Below, one piece after another: positions 17,318-25,681 of a stretch of DNA of 64,000 bases. Both the position numbers and the translations under genes were made by a program. Position 1 is the stretch's first letter, and each line of letters starts with the position of its first letter. This DNA comes from Sphingobium subterraneum (GTDB lineage Bacteria > Pseudomonadota > Alphaproteobacteria > Sphingomonadales > Sphingomonadaceae): assembly GCF_014199435.1 (NCBI RefSeq), contig NZ_JACIJP010000002.1:598001-662000 (forward strand). Direction: 5' to 3'. The notes under the pieces are model-generated. The model searched no databases, was not told the origin of the DNA, and worked only from the letters and a program-made list of their open reading frames with translations.

Positions 17318-18391
17318 ATGACCCTCGTCGTCACCCTTGAACCGGTTACGGACATCGCCGCGCTGGAACAGCGCTGGCGGGCGTTGGAAACGCATTGCGT
17401 GGCCTCCTTCTTCCTTGGCTGGACATGGATGGGGAGCTGGCTGTCGGCATGCGTGGAGGGAACCGCACCGCTGCCTGATCTGCTCGCGGTGCAACGCGGT
17501 GGAGAGGATGTTGCCCTCGCGCTCGTCGGCCACTCCGTCGAACGCCGGACCTTTGGCCGGGCGCGGACGTGGTGGCTCAATCAGGCCGGACACGGGGACG
17601 CCGACCGTCCCTTTATCGAATATAACGGGCTTCTAGTGCGCGCCCAGGATGCGAACGAGGCGGCCCGCGCTGCGTGGGACGCGATCATGACGCGCCGCGA
17701 CTGGTCGGCGCTGATGCTGTCGGGGATGGCACCGGACGATGCTCTGCTGACGGCTGCTCCTGCGGTACGGCGGCGTACCCTGCGGGACAGCTCGCCCGCC
17801 TATTTTATGGATCTGCATGCGGTGCGCGCGGCGAAGGGTGATGCCCTGTCCCTGCTCAGCAGCAACACACGCAGCCAGATCAAGCGATCGATCAAGGACC
17901 AGCCGGGCGATATCGTCATCGACCGCGCACAGGACGACGCAACCGTGACGGACTGGCTCGCTGAAATGAAGCAGATGAACAGCGGGCGTCATGCCGATAA
18001 TGCGTGGGATCTGCCGATTTTTCAGCGCTTTGCTGCGCACATTACGCGTGCGGGAATGGCCGGCGGATCGGTCGAATTGCTGCGCTTATGCTGCAGCAAT
18101 GCTGCACTGGGATATCTCCTGAATTTCGTGCACAATGGCTGTGCCATGAATTACCAGTCGGCCTTTGCCGAGCCGCTTACGCCGCGCTCGAAGCCAGGGT
18201 TGATGTGCCACATGGCTGCCGCGTCGCGCTACGCCGATGCGGGGCTGGAGCGCTATTCGCTGCTCGCAGGGAAAGACCGCTACAAGCAGAGCCTTTCCAC
18301 CGGGGCGGAGGAACTGCACTGGCTGCGGCTTGAACGTTTTACTCCGGCGCTGGAAGCCGAAGCATGCGTCCGGCGGATCCTGCGCCGCTAA
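17318..18391 (+). CDS. GNAT-type acetyltransferase, BioF2/CelD-like, A
   Basis: A 357-residue cytoplasmic protein of the BioF2-like GNAT group (peptidoglycan/FemAB-like fold). Recognisable blocks are SNTRSQIKRSI (about residue 187), the acyl-CoA side AALGYLLNFVHNGCAMNYQSAF (positions about 262-283), and LMCHMAAASRYADAGLERYSLLAGKDRYKQSLS near the end, where K and YK are typical of the family (given as position and key residues, about 295-330). The acyl group and acceptor are unknown. Its stop lies one base from the convergent cupin gene, and a second GNAT of the same kind follows, so the three are likely one functional group. Confidence 0.75.
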   Translation: MTLVVTLEPVTDIAALEQRWRALETHCVASFFLGWTWMGSWLSACVEGTAPLPDLLAVQRGGEDVALALVGHSVERRTFGRARTWWLNQAGHGDADRPFIEYNGLLVRAQDANEAARAAWDAIMTRRDWSALMLSGMAPDDALLTAAPAVRRRTLRDSSPAYFMDLHAVRAAKGDALSLLSSNTRSQIKRSIKDQPGDIVIDRAQDDATVTDWLAEMKQMNSGRHADNAWDLPIFQRFAAHITRAGMAGGSVELLRLCCSNAALGYLLNFVHNGCAMNYQSAFAEPLTPRSKPGLMCHMAAASRYADAGLERYSLLAGKDRYKQSLSTGAEELHWLRLERFTPALEAEACVRRILRR

Positions 18392-18392
18392 G

Positions 18393-19274
18393 CTAAAGAC
18401 CGATCCGTCGCGCGACGCGGAACAGGCCGCGCGCAAACATCTGTCGCTCAGGCCGCGCGCCAACCGCAACGAGCGGCAAATGGCGACGGCGCAGGCGACC
18501 GTTGAGGCTGTGCAGCTCGCCTTCCGCCACGCTACGGCTTGAGCGCCAGGTAATCGAAAAGCTGACCGAGGCCTGGTCGCCGTTCTGCACGAAATGCGGG
18601 GCCTTCACCGGGACATGGATTGCGTCCCCCGGTTGCAGATGCACGGCGGTGCCCCGCGCCGCGAATGCGTCGTTCCAGATGAGGTTACGGTGCCCGCCGC
18701 TCGCGAAACTCTCGCTCTTTTCCGGCGGAACGAGCTGCGAATCGCTGGCAGGAAAGACGGTCATCGTCTTCTCGCCCTCAATCTGGAGCAGGATATTATG
18801 CTCCGGGTCCATGTGGAACGGCGTCACGCTGCCCGGCGAGGTGATAAACGCAAAGGCCTCGCGATGGAGCATCGGACCGGTAGCCGCCCGCACGATCGGC
18901 TCCAGCGGCGCGAGCGCCTCGTCGAGCAGCGCGCCATAGGCCGGATCGCGCTCGACATTCTTGAGCACGGCCCAGCTGCCATTGTCCGCGATCGTCGCAA
19001 TCGTTTCGGCAAGGGTCAAGCCGTTGTGCGGGGTCTCGTCCGGATCGACGCCCAGCGGCAGGCGGCCGAGATTATATTCGACGCTGGATGCGGGCATGCG
19101 CGCCGCCAGTTCGCCGAGCGCCGCCCGCGTCAGCAGCGGATGCCCGGCGAGCTGATGGGTGAGCTTGACCGAAGCATCGGGATAGGCCGTGGCGAAATCG
19201 GTTAGCGCCGCAGTACCGAACGATGGCAAGAGATCGGAACCGGGTGTTATGCTGCTGTGCAGGGTCATCATCAT
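18393..19274 (-). CDS. cupin-like (JmjC-type) protein, possible Fe(II)/2-oxoglutarate hydroxylase
   Basis: About 293 residues. The core reads SPGSVTPFHMDPEHNILLQI with the HxD of a metal site (about residue 162), followed by GEKTMTVFP, and a later His in GDAIHVPVKAPHFVQNGD (about 240). This is the layout of cupin_8/JmjC-like hydroxylases. Its ATG-ATG-ATG start overlaps the stop of the upstream GNAT gene (ATGA), so the two are translationally coupled; an open frame further upstream is ignored for that reason. Substrate unknown: a peptide, protein or amino acid is plausible for this family. Confidence 0.75.
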   Translation of the reverse strand: MMMTLHSSITPGSDLLPSFGTAALTDFATAYPDASVKLTHQLAGHPLLTRAALGELAARMPASSVEYNLGRLPLGVDPDETPHNGLTLAETIATIADNGSWAVLKNVERDPAYGALLDEALAPLEPIVRAATGPMLHREAFAFITSPGSVTPFHMDPEHNILLQIEGEKTMTVFPASDSQLVPPEKSESFASGGHRNLIWNDAFAARGTAVHLQPGDAIHVPVKAPHFVQNGDQASVSFSITWRSSRSVAEGELHSLNGRLRRRHLPLVAVGARPERQMFARGLFRVARRIGL

Positions 19275-20422
19275 GCCTTTCTGCGCAAGCCCCGCCGGGC
19301 GCGTTCGACGCTGCCCGCGAGAGTGAAGGATGTGGCACGGGACAGGCGGGCGAAGCCGCGCCCGTGCAGCGCCACGCGATATTGGCCGATTCGTCGCCGC
19401 TGCGCCCACAGACCGTCGATCATCGGGTGGTCGGGTGCGGCGCAACTGTCCATCCAGTCGAGCGCGTCATCATCTTGCGTTCGGTAAAGATTATCGATCT
19501 CGATCAGCACGCCGGGGGAAAAGCGGCCAAAATTCTCGTCGATCGCGATCTTGTAGGAAAAGCCACCCCGGCCGTGGCGGAAGTTGACCAGCATGGCAAT
19601 CGCGTGTCCGTCACAGTCGATGCGCAGCATGTCGAGCATGCCCGCCTGTTGCGCCCCGGCAAGGGCGGCACGGAAATAGGCGTCGGTCGCCGGATGGCTG
19701 GCGATCGCGCTGCCGTTCGCGCCTTTCCAGCCCGATGCCTCGATCCGCAGAAAATCCTCGGTCCAATCCGGCAGCTCCGCCGGATCCGCGAGGCGGCGGT
19801 GGACGACGGTGCCCATCTCATCCAGCCGGTTGATGAGCCGCCGGATCTCCTTGCGCTTCTTGGGCCGCATCTGCGCTTCCCAATAGTCCTGTGCGGAAAG
19901 CGGCGAGGCAAGCAGCGCCCGCTCATAATGTCCGACGCGGTCAATGCCCCGGCCCGTGCGCGCGCACAGGCGCTGAAGCGCCGCCAGAACCGGCCCGTCC
20001 TCGTCCTGCGCGGTGAGGTGGAGAAGCTGCCCGGCCCAGGGCGCGGCGTCCAGTTGCGTCAGCAGCGCCTGCCAGCCTTCTTCCTCGCGGCCACTGCACA
20101 GCAAGGGCGCGCCGAAGAAGCAGTGGGGGTGGACCCAGTTGACGACATTGGCGATCGGCAGGCGTCCGTGGCGCGGGGCGGACATGACAGGCATGGCGGC
20201 GATCAGCATGCCCCCTTGTTCCGCCGTCAGCAGGCGGGCACCATGACCGAGATCAAGATGGTCGAGCGCGGGCAACAGCAGTGCGGGATGGTAAAAGGGG
20301 TTCGGTTCCGCGCACTGTTCCGCGAGTTCTCCCAGGGCTGCATGGCGGCTGTCGGACGCAGTGGGCCACGCTATGCCGGGCGCGTCTGGTTCGCGAAAAA
20401 GTCGGGCGGGCGCCATCTTCAT
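19271..20422 (-). CDS. GNAT-type acetyltransferase, BioF2/CelD-like, B
   Basis: A 383-residue protein of the same GNAT group as A, with PKKRKEIRRLINRLDEMG (about residues 187-204), GWKGANGSAI (about 232), HAIAMLVNFRHGRGGFSYKI, and FGRFSPGVLIEIDNL near the C-terminus. Sequence identity to protein A is low, so they probably act on different acceptors. It is the first gene of the minus-strand pair with the cupin-like hydroxylase (4-base ATGA overlap). About 50 bases separate it from the flavoprotein gene upstream on the same strand. Confidence 0.75.
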   Translation of the reverse strand: MKMAPARLFREPDAPGIAWPTASDSRHAALGELAEQCAEPNPFYHPALLLPALDHLDLGHGARLLTAEQGGMLIAAMPVMSAPRHGRLPIANVVNWVHPHCFFGAPLLCSGREEEGWQALLTQLDAAPWAGQLLHLTAQDEDGPVLAALQRLCARTGRGIDRVGHYERALLASPLSAQDYWEAQMRPKKRKEIRRLINRLDEMGTVVHRRLADPAELPDWTEDFLRIEASGWKGANGSAIASHPATDAYFRAALAGAQQAGMLDMLRIDCDGHAIAMLVNFRHGRGGFSYKIAIDENFGRFSPGVLIEIDNLYRTQDDDALDWMDSCAAPDHPMIDGLWAQRRRIGQYRVALHGRGFARLSRATSFTLAGSVERARRGLRRKA

Positions 20423-20474
20423 GGTCCGGCCCTATCCGAAAATGATTAGAAAATGCTTGCGGACCGCGGGCGGC

Positions 20475-21779
20475 TTACGCCGAGGGCAGGAGTGCAGCGA
20501 CCATGTCGCCGACATGCACGAACTTTTCGCGCGGCGCGCCGGGGCGCGCCCGGGCGATTTCGGCGGCATCGATATTCTGCCAGTCCTGGAACGTAACGAT
20601 GCGGGTGCCGCGCTGTTCGATCAACGCCTCCAGCGCCTCCCGTCCCGCCTTGCCGGACCCCTCGCCGATGTCCTCGGCGATTTTGTCGGCGATCATTGCG
20701 CCGTCCGGCTTGTTGGTGCCGATCGTACCCGTCGGCCCGCGCCGCGCCCAGCCGACGCAATACAGGCCGGGAAGGATCCGCCCCTCGTCGCTGGCAAATC
20801 GCCCACGCTCCTGTTCGTAGGGCACGCCCTCGATGGGCGGCGTCTGATAGCCGATGCAGCTGACGACCAAAGACGCCTCGATGGCGTAACGCTCCCCGGT
20901 GCCCTGGCTCCGCCCCGCCTCGTCGACCTGCGTGCGCTCGACGATGACCCGTTCCACACGCCCGTTACCTTCCACCGCGACCGGCATCGCGAAAAAGTCA
21001 AATGCAACCGTGACCGGCCGGTCGACGGGGTTGGCGGCGAATTCGCGCAGCAGCGTAACGGATTTGCGCACGCCCGGTTCGAGCAGCGCGTCGGCGCCTT
21101 CGTCGGGCAGGTCGGCGGGGTCGACGCGCGGCGCCGCGCGTTCCAGTCGCCCCAGTTCGGCCAGTTCCTTGGGTGTCATCGCGATCTGGTGGGGACCACG
21201 CCGTCCCAGCAGCGCGATCGTGCGGATCTGCGACCGTTCCAGCATGTCGCGGGCATGCGCGACGATATCGCTGCCGTGGAATTCTTCCGGAGTCTTGGCC
21301 AGAATGCGCGCCACGTCGAGCGCCACATTGCCGTTGCCGATCACGACCGCGCCCTGGCCATCGAGCGGCGGGTCGAGATGCGCGTAATCCGGATGGCCGT
21401 TATACCAGCCGACAAAAGCCGCGCTTCCCACGACACCCGGCAGGTCGGCGCCAGGAATGCCGAGCGGCCGGTCGTGCGGGGCCCCGGTGGCGATCACCAC
21501 TGCGTCATAGAATTGCTGCAGTTCCGCGATGCTGACATCCTCGCCGACCGAAACATTGCCCATGAAGCGTACCGTGTCGGTCAGGGCCACCGCCTCATAG
21601 CGGCGCGACACCGCCTTGATCGACTGATGGTCGGGCGCGACGCCGGTCCGGATCAGCCCGAACGGCACCGGCAGACGGTCGATCACATCGATTCTCGCTC
21701 CATCGCCGAAGATATTCCGGCACGCTTCGGCCGTATAATATCCCGCCGGACCCGATCCGATAATTGCGATATGCCGCAT
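20475..21779 (-). CDS. FAD-dependent ferredoxin/adrenodoxin-NADP reductase-like protein
   Basis: A 434-residue flavoprotein of the FprA/adrenodoxin reductase family, moving electrons between NADPH and a ferredoxin. The FAD motif IIGSGPAGYYTAEA is at the N-terminus, then PFGLIRTGVAPDHQSIKAV (about 40-58), the NADP motif VVIGNGNVALDVARIL (about 145), and the closing CVGWARRGPTGTIGTNK. The ATG at 21779 has GGAGAG six bases upstream and gives the family N-terminus; the frame is open upstream but is ignored. Possible partners are cytochrome P450 or Rieske-type ferredoxins; none is adjacent. Confidence 0.88.
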   Translation of the reverse strand: MRHIAIIGSGPAGYYTAEACRNIFGDGARIDVIDRLPVPFGLIRTGVAPDHQSIKAVSRRYEAVALTDTVRFMGNVSVGEDVSIAELQQFYDAVVIATGAPHDRPLGIPGADLPGVVGSAAFVGWYNGHPDYAHLDPPLDGQGAVVIGNGNVALDVARILAKTPEEFHGSDIVAHARDMLERSQIRTIALLGRRGPHQIAMTPKELAELGRLERAAPRVDPADLPDEGADALLEPGVRKSVTLLREFAANPVDRPVTVAFDFFAMPVAVEGNGRVERVIVERTQVDEAGRSQGTGERYAIEASLVVSCIGYQTPPIEGVPYEQERGRFASDEGRILPGLYCVGWARRGPTGTIGTNKPDGAMIADKIAEDIGEGSGKAGREALEALIEQRGTRIVTFQDWQNIDAAEIARARPGAPREKFVHVGDMVAALLPSA

Positions 21780-21905
21780 CCGATCTCTCCATCGCTTATG
21801 TTTCAACATGCTAGCGGGATAACGGTTTGCCGCAAGCGCAAAAGTTACGGAAATCGGCGGCATCGGGTAACCAGATGGTAAGCGTTATGAGTGCAAGGAG
21901 AAGAG

Positions 21906-24530
21906 ATGGCACTCTCACGCATTCGATTGCACAAACAGGAAGTTACGGCGCATCCGTCGACCATCGTGTCGCTCGGGCTGGCCGACGCGCGGCAGGATAT
22001 GACGGCGCAATGGAACGCCGAATCGATCCGGGCGATTTCGTTGCTGTGGCCGGTGCTGATCTTCGCCAAGCTGTGTTTGCTTGCGGGGTCGGTCGATCTG
22101 CGCCATCTGGCCGAAGGCGGACACTGGGCACCGCTGGTACTCATACTCGGGATGTTCTGCGTCGACATCGCCATCTGGATAGCGCCGCGCCTTCCGATGT
22201 TGCGCCGCCAGTTGCCGCATCGCCAATTCTGGCTGCTGCTGGGGCTGATGCTGTTGTCGGGGGTCATGACCAATCTGTCTTACGAGCAGGTGCCGGAACC
22301 CCTGCTTTCGGGCGTCATGTCACCCATGATCGGTCAGATGGCGCTCGCCCTTCTGGCTGTCAGCATCTGTGGCGCGCGGCGGTTGTGCGGGCTCGTCTAT
22401 TGCCTGGGCGCGGGAATGGCTACGCTTCTCCATGGCGGGATGGGCACCAGCGCGGTGTTCGTGCTGTTCCTGATGTCGATGGCGCTGGCGACGCTGGCGC
22501 AGGCACGGATGGAGCAGGCGCGTCTGGCGGTGATCCAGGCAAACGAACTGCGCGGGCGGCGGTCGGAGCGGCTGCTGCTCGAATATGAAGAGGCGGGGCG
22601 CGGCTGGTTCTGGGAAACGGACCGTACCGGCGTTCTCACTTATATCTCGGACCGGTTGGCGCGCTCGCTTCACAGCAGCGCGGAGCAACTGACCGGACGT
22701 CCGCTGACCGACCTGATTGCCGCGGGAGATTCCATGGCCCGCGAGGGTGACCGGACGCTGGGCTTCCACCTTTCCGCCCGGTCGAGCTTTTCCGATGTCG
22801 CGGTGCGCGTCGCGGTAAGCGATGATGAACGCTGGTGGGCGATCTCCGGCCGTCCGATCATCAACGAATATGGCCAATTCCAGGGCTTCCGTGGTAGTGG
22901 CGCCGACCTCACCGAGATGCGCCGCAGCCAGGCGGAGGTAAACCGGTTGGCGCAATATGATTCGCTCACCGGCCTTGCCAACCGGGTGCAGATGATGCGC
23001 ACGCTTGAACAGGCAATGACCGATCCGTCGGGCCGCATGGGCGAGTGCGCCCTGCTGCTTCTCGACCTCGACCGGTTCAAGAGCGTCAACGACACTATGG
23101 GCCATCCGGCAGGCGATGCCTTGCTGCGTCAGGTCAGCCAGCGCTTGCAGCGCGTCGTGGGCGACCGCGGCATGGTCGGGCGCCTCGGGGGCGACGAGTT
23201 CAAGGTTGTCATGCCGGGCCTCGTCGACCGGACGAAGGTCGCCATTCTGGCGCAAGCCATCATCGCCACCTTGTCTCAGGCCTATATGATAGAGGACAAT
23301 CAGGTCGTGATCGGCGCCTCTATTGGCATCGCTTTATGCCCCGACGACGGCACGACCGCCGACGCGTTGATCCGGAATGCGGACCTTGCGCTGTACGCCG
23401 CCAAGGGCGACGGCCGCGGCGTGCACCGCTTCTATTCGGCGGAAATGCATGCCGATGCCGAGGATCGCCGTCGACTGGAAGAGGATCTGCGCCAGGCCCT
23501 GGCGGGCGATGCGCTGCACCTCGTCTATCAGCCTGTGGTGAGCGCCGTAACGGAAAAGGTTAGCGGGTTCGAGGCACTGCTGCGGTGGAACCACCCGGTA
23601 CGCGGGCCGATTTCCCCGTCGGTTTTCATTCCCATCGCAGAGGATGCGGGCCTGATCCCTGCGATCGGCGAATGGGTACTGCGCACCGCATGCGCGGACG
23701 CGGTGCACTGGCCGGAAGGCGTTCGGGTAGCGGTGAACGTCTCCCCGATCCAGTTCGCCAATCCTTCGCTCCCCACGATCGTCATGAACACGCTGGCGCA
23801 GACCGGGCTGGCCGCCGAGCGGCTGGAACTGGAAATTACCGAGAGCGTGTTCCTGAACGACGACGACGCCACCGATCGCATGTTTGCGAGCTTGAAGGCG
23901 GTCGGCGTGCGGCTGGCGCTCGACGATTTCGGCACGGGCTACAGCTCGCTGGGCTACCTCAAAAAGGCGCCGTTCGACAAGATCAAGATCGATCAGAGCT
24001 TCGTGCGCGGCGCGGCCATGCGCGGCAGCCGCAACAGCGCGATTATCAAGTCGATCGTCAGTCTGGCCGAAGCGCTCAACATGGACACCACCGCCGAAGG
24101 GGTGGAAACGCATGATGAGCTGGACCTGATCCGCTCGCTGGGCTGTTCGCATATCCAGGGGTTCATCTATGGACAGGGCGCCCCGGCGGAAGAAGTGCTC
24201 GCCCGCTTTGCGCAGAAGAGCGCCCCCAAAGCGGAGGCGAGCGGTTACCAGTCCGCCCGTCCGCCCCGCAAGACGATGCTGCGCACGGTTTCGATCGCGC
24301 ATGCGGGTCAGCAATATGTCGGCAGGGTGCGCAATATATCGGCCAGCGGTGCGATGATCGAGGGTTTGTGGAATGTGCCCGAGGGCACAACCTTCACCAT
24401 TGAGCTGGCGGATGGGCTGACGGTGGACGCCACCACGCGCTGGTCGACGCAGGACCGTATGGGGGTCGTCTTTGCGGACGATATCGACCTGCGGCTGCTC
24501 AACGCCCCGCCGATGAAGATGGCGTCCTAG
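21906..24530 (+). CDS. membrane PAS-GGDEF-EAL-PilZ cyclic-di-GMP protein
   Basis: An 874-residue, four-part signalling protein. Residues 1-200 hold several hydrophobic helices (an unassigned membrane sensor), about 228-338 a PAS domain, then GGDEF (RLGGDEFKVV, about 427), EAL (FEALLRWNHP about 555, LELEITES, DDFGTGYSSLGYL about 672, TTAEGVET), and a C-terminal PilZ-like domain (about 785-865: RNISASGAMIEG). EAL catalytic residues look complete, so phosphodiesterase activity is likely. The GGDEF motif is intact, but no RxxD I-site stands five residues before it. AAGGAGAAG before the ATG at 21906 decides against the GTG at 21891. Confidence 0.92.
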   Translation: MALSRIRLHKQEVTAHPSTIVSLGLADARQDMTAQWNAESIRAISLLWPVLIFAKLCLLAGSVDLRHLAEGGHWAPLVLILGMFCVDIAIWIAPRLPMLRRQLPHRQFWLLLGLMLLSGVMTNLSYEQVPEPLLSGVMSPMIGQMALALLAVSICGARRLCGLVYCLGAGMATLLHGGMGTSAVFVLFLMSMALATLAQARMEQARLAVIQANELRGRRSERLLLEYEEAGRGWFWETDRTGVLTYISDRLARSLHSSAEQLTGRPLTDLIAAGDSMAREGDRTLGFHLSARSSFSDVAVRVAVSDDERWWAISGRPIINEYGQFQGFRGSGADLTEMRRSQAEVNRLAQYDSLTGLANRVQMMRTLEQAMTDPSGRMGECALLLLDLDRFKSVNDTMGHPAGDALLRQVSQRLQRVVGDRGMVGRLGGDEFKVVMPGLVDRTKVAILAQAIIATLSQAYMIEDNQVVIGASIGIALCPDDGTTADALIRNADLALYAAKGDGRGVHRFYSAEMHADAEDRRRLEEDLRQALAGDALHLVYQPVVSAVTEKVSGFEALLRWNHPVRGPISPSVFIPIAEDAGLIPAIGEWVLRTACADAVHWPEGVRVAVNVSPIQFANPSLPTIVMNTLAQTGLAAERLELEITESVFLNDDDATDRMFASLKAVGVRLALDDFGTGYSSLGYLKKAPFDKIKIDQSFVRGAAMRGSRNSAIIKSIVSLAEALNMDTTAEGVETHDELDLIRSLGCSHIQGFIYGQGAPAEEVLARFAQKSAPKAEASGYQSARPPRKTMLRTVSIAHAGQQYVGRVRNISASGAMIEGLWNVPEGTTFTIELADGLTVDATTRWSTQDRMGVVFADDIDLRLLNAPPMKMAS

Positions 24531-24642
24531 CTCCCTAATATCTACGCATTGATTTTCACGGATTACGCCGCTTTCCGCTCGCCTATCCAGATCGTGTATC
24601 GTGAGCAATGCGGCTTAAGGTAGCCCGAATACGGGCGCCTTC

Positions 24643-24792
24643 ATGCCCATAGAATCTCGTCTGAGCCCACAAGAAAACTACTGGCAATGCAACGGATCAC
24701 CGATGCGCGCGTTAGTGTGGAAAGATCTCCGAAAGAAGATCCGTACAGACGGCTATTGGGCAATGTTCCCGGGCCGTCCCGAATTCGCATGA
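24643..24792 (+). CDS. possible 49-residue protein in the gap after the c-di-GMP gene
   Basis: The 324-base gap 24531-24854 holds one short frame that reads like protein: MPIESRLSPQENYWQCNGSP, then a basic stretch LVWKDLRKKIRTDGYWAMF. It has no clear ribosome site (only GGGCG ten bases upstream) and no recognised family. Composition is less GC-rich than the flanks. Offered as a candidate only; nothing else was seen in the gap. Confidence 0.3.
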   Translation: MPIESRLSPQENYWQCNGSPMRALVWKDLRKKIRTDGYWAMFPGRPEFA

Positions 24793-24854
24793 CAGGTATC
24801 AGGTTGGCGATGCAGCCTTAGCGCGCGCATTCGCCCGCACCAGGAGATTGGGTT

Positions 24855-25070
24855 GTGAGCGAGTTGATCACCAAGACAGGAATGGACCCTTCGAAGGGAC
24901 AGTCCACGCCAATGCCCCGTCGGGAACCCGCAGGTGACGTGCAGCCTGACGAAAACGACATCGATCCGCGTACCGCTGGCGGGCAGCCGCAGGAGAAGGT
25001 CGAGGATCGTCCCAATGTCAGCACGGTGACTCCGGAAGATTATCCGGAAGCGGATCGGAACAAGGGATGA
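24855..25070 (+). CDS. small acidic hypothetical protein
   Basis: A 71-residue hydrophilic protein, rich in Pro, Asp, Glu and Gly (DPRTAGGQPQEKVEDRP), without hydrophobic segments, probably disordered. GTG start with AGGAG ten bases upstream. The last codon and stop overlap the ATG of the DUF1810 gene (ATGA), which supports it being a real, coupled gene. No function known. Confidence 0.6.
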   Translation: MSELITKTGMDPSKGQSTPMPRREPAGDVQPDENDIDPRTAGGQPQEKVEDRPNVSTVTPEDYPEADRNKG

Positions 25071-25576
25071 ACCTGTATCAGCGCGATATCGTAACTCCTC
25101 CACCTCCTGTTTCCCTCGCGGGCAGAAGGGACGAGGCTATGCTCCAGCGTTTTGTTGATGCACAGGCTACGGCTTATGGGGGCGCGCTGGCGGAAATCCG
25201 GCGCGGTGCGAAGCATGGGCACTGGATGTGGTTCGTCTTTCCGCAGCTTGCCGGTCTGGGCCGCAGCTCGATGGCGCACTTCTACGGCATTCGTTCGGCG
25301 GATGAGGCACGCGCCTATCTCGACCATCCGGTGCTGGGGCAGCGTTATGTGGAATGTGTCGAGGCGCTGCAGGATCTCGCATCGAGCAACGCGGTGGCCG
25401 TGTTTGGCGATATCGACGCGATGAAGCTGCGATCCTCGCTCACGCTCTTTGAAGCCGTGGCTCCACATCCCTTGTTCGCTGCGGCGCTCAATCGCTGGTT
25501 TCGCGGCGAACGCGATGCGATGACGCTGGCACTTCTGGACGAGCCGCGCGTCGGGCAGGATCTCCCGCTGTCCTAG
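25067..25576 (+). CDS. DUF1810 family protein
   Basis: A 169-residue cytoplasmic protein of the DUF1810 (calpastatin-named) family, recognised from HGHWMWFVFPQLAGLG (about residues 49-64), the MAHFYGIRS..EARAYLDHPVLGQRY block and LRSSLTLFEAV. The first 25 residues are a variable leader. The family's role is unknown. Coupled to the small acidic protein by a 4-base overlap. Confidence 0.85.
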   Translation: MNLYQRDIVTPPPPVSLAGRRDEAMLQRFVDAQATAYGGALAEIRRGAKHGHWMWFVFPQLAGLGRSSMAHFYGIRSADEARAYLDHPVLGQRYVECVEALQDLASSNAVAVFGDIDAMKLRSSLTLFEAVAPHPLFAAALNRWFRGERDAMTLALLDEPRVGQDLPLS

Positions 25577-25681
25577 CGCCCGTCATCCTGACCATCGCGG
25601 TATCTTCCCGAATCAGAATCGACTTCATCCGGAACCCTCCCGCTGCTGTCCGGTTTCAAAGACAGAGAAAGAGGTTCATCC

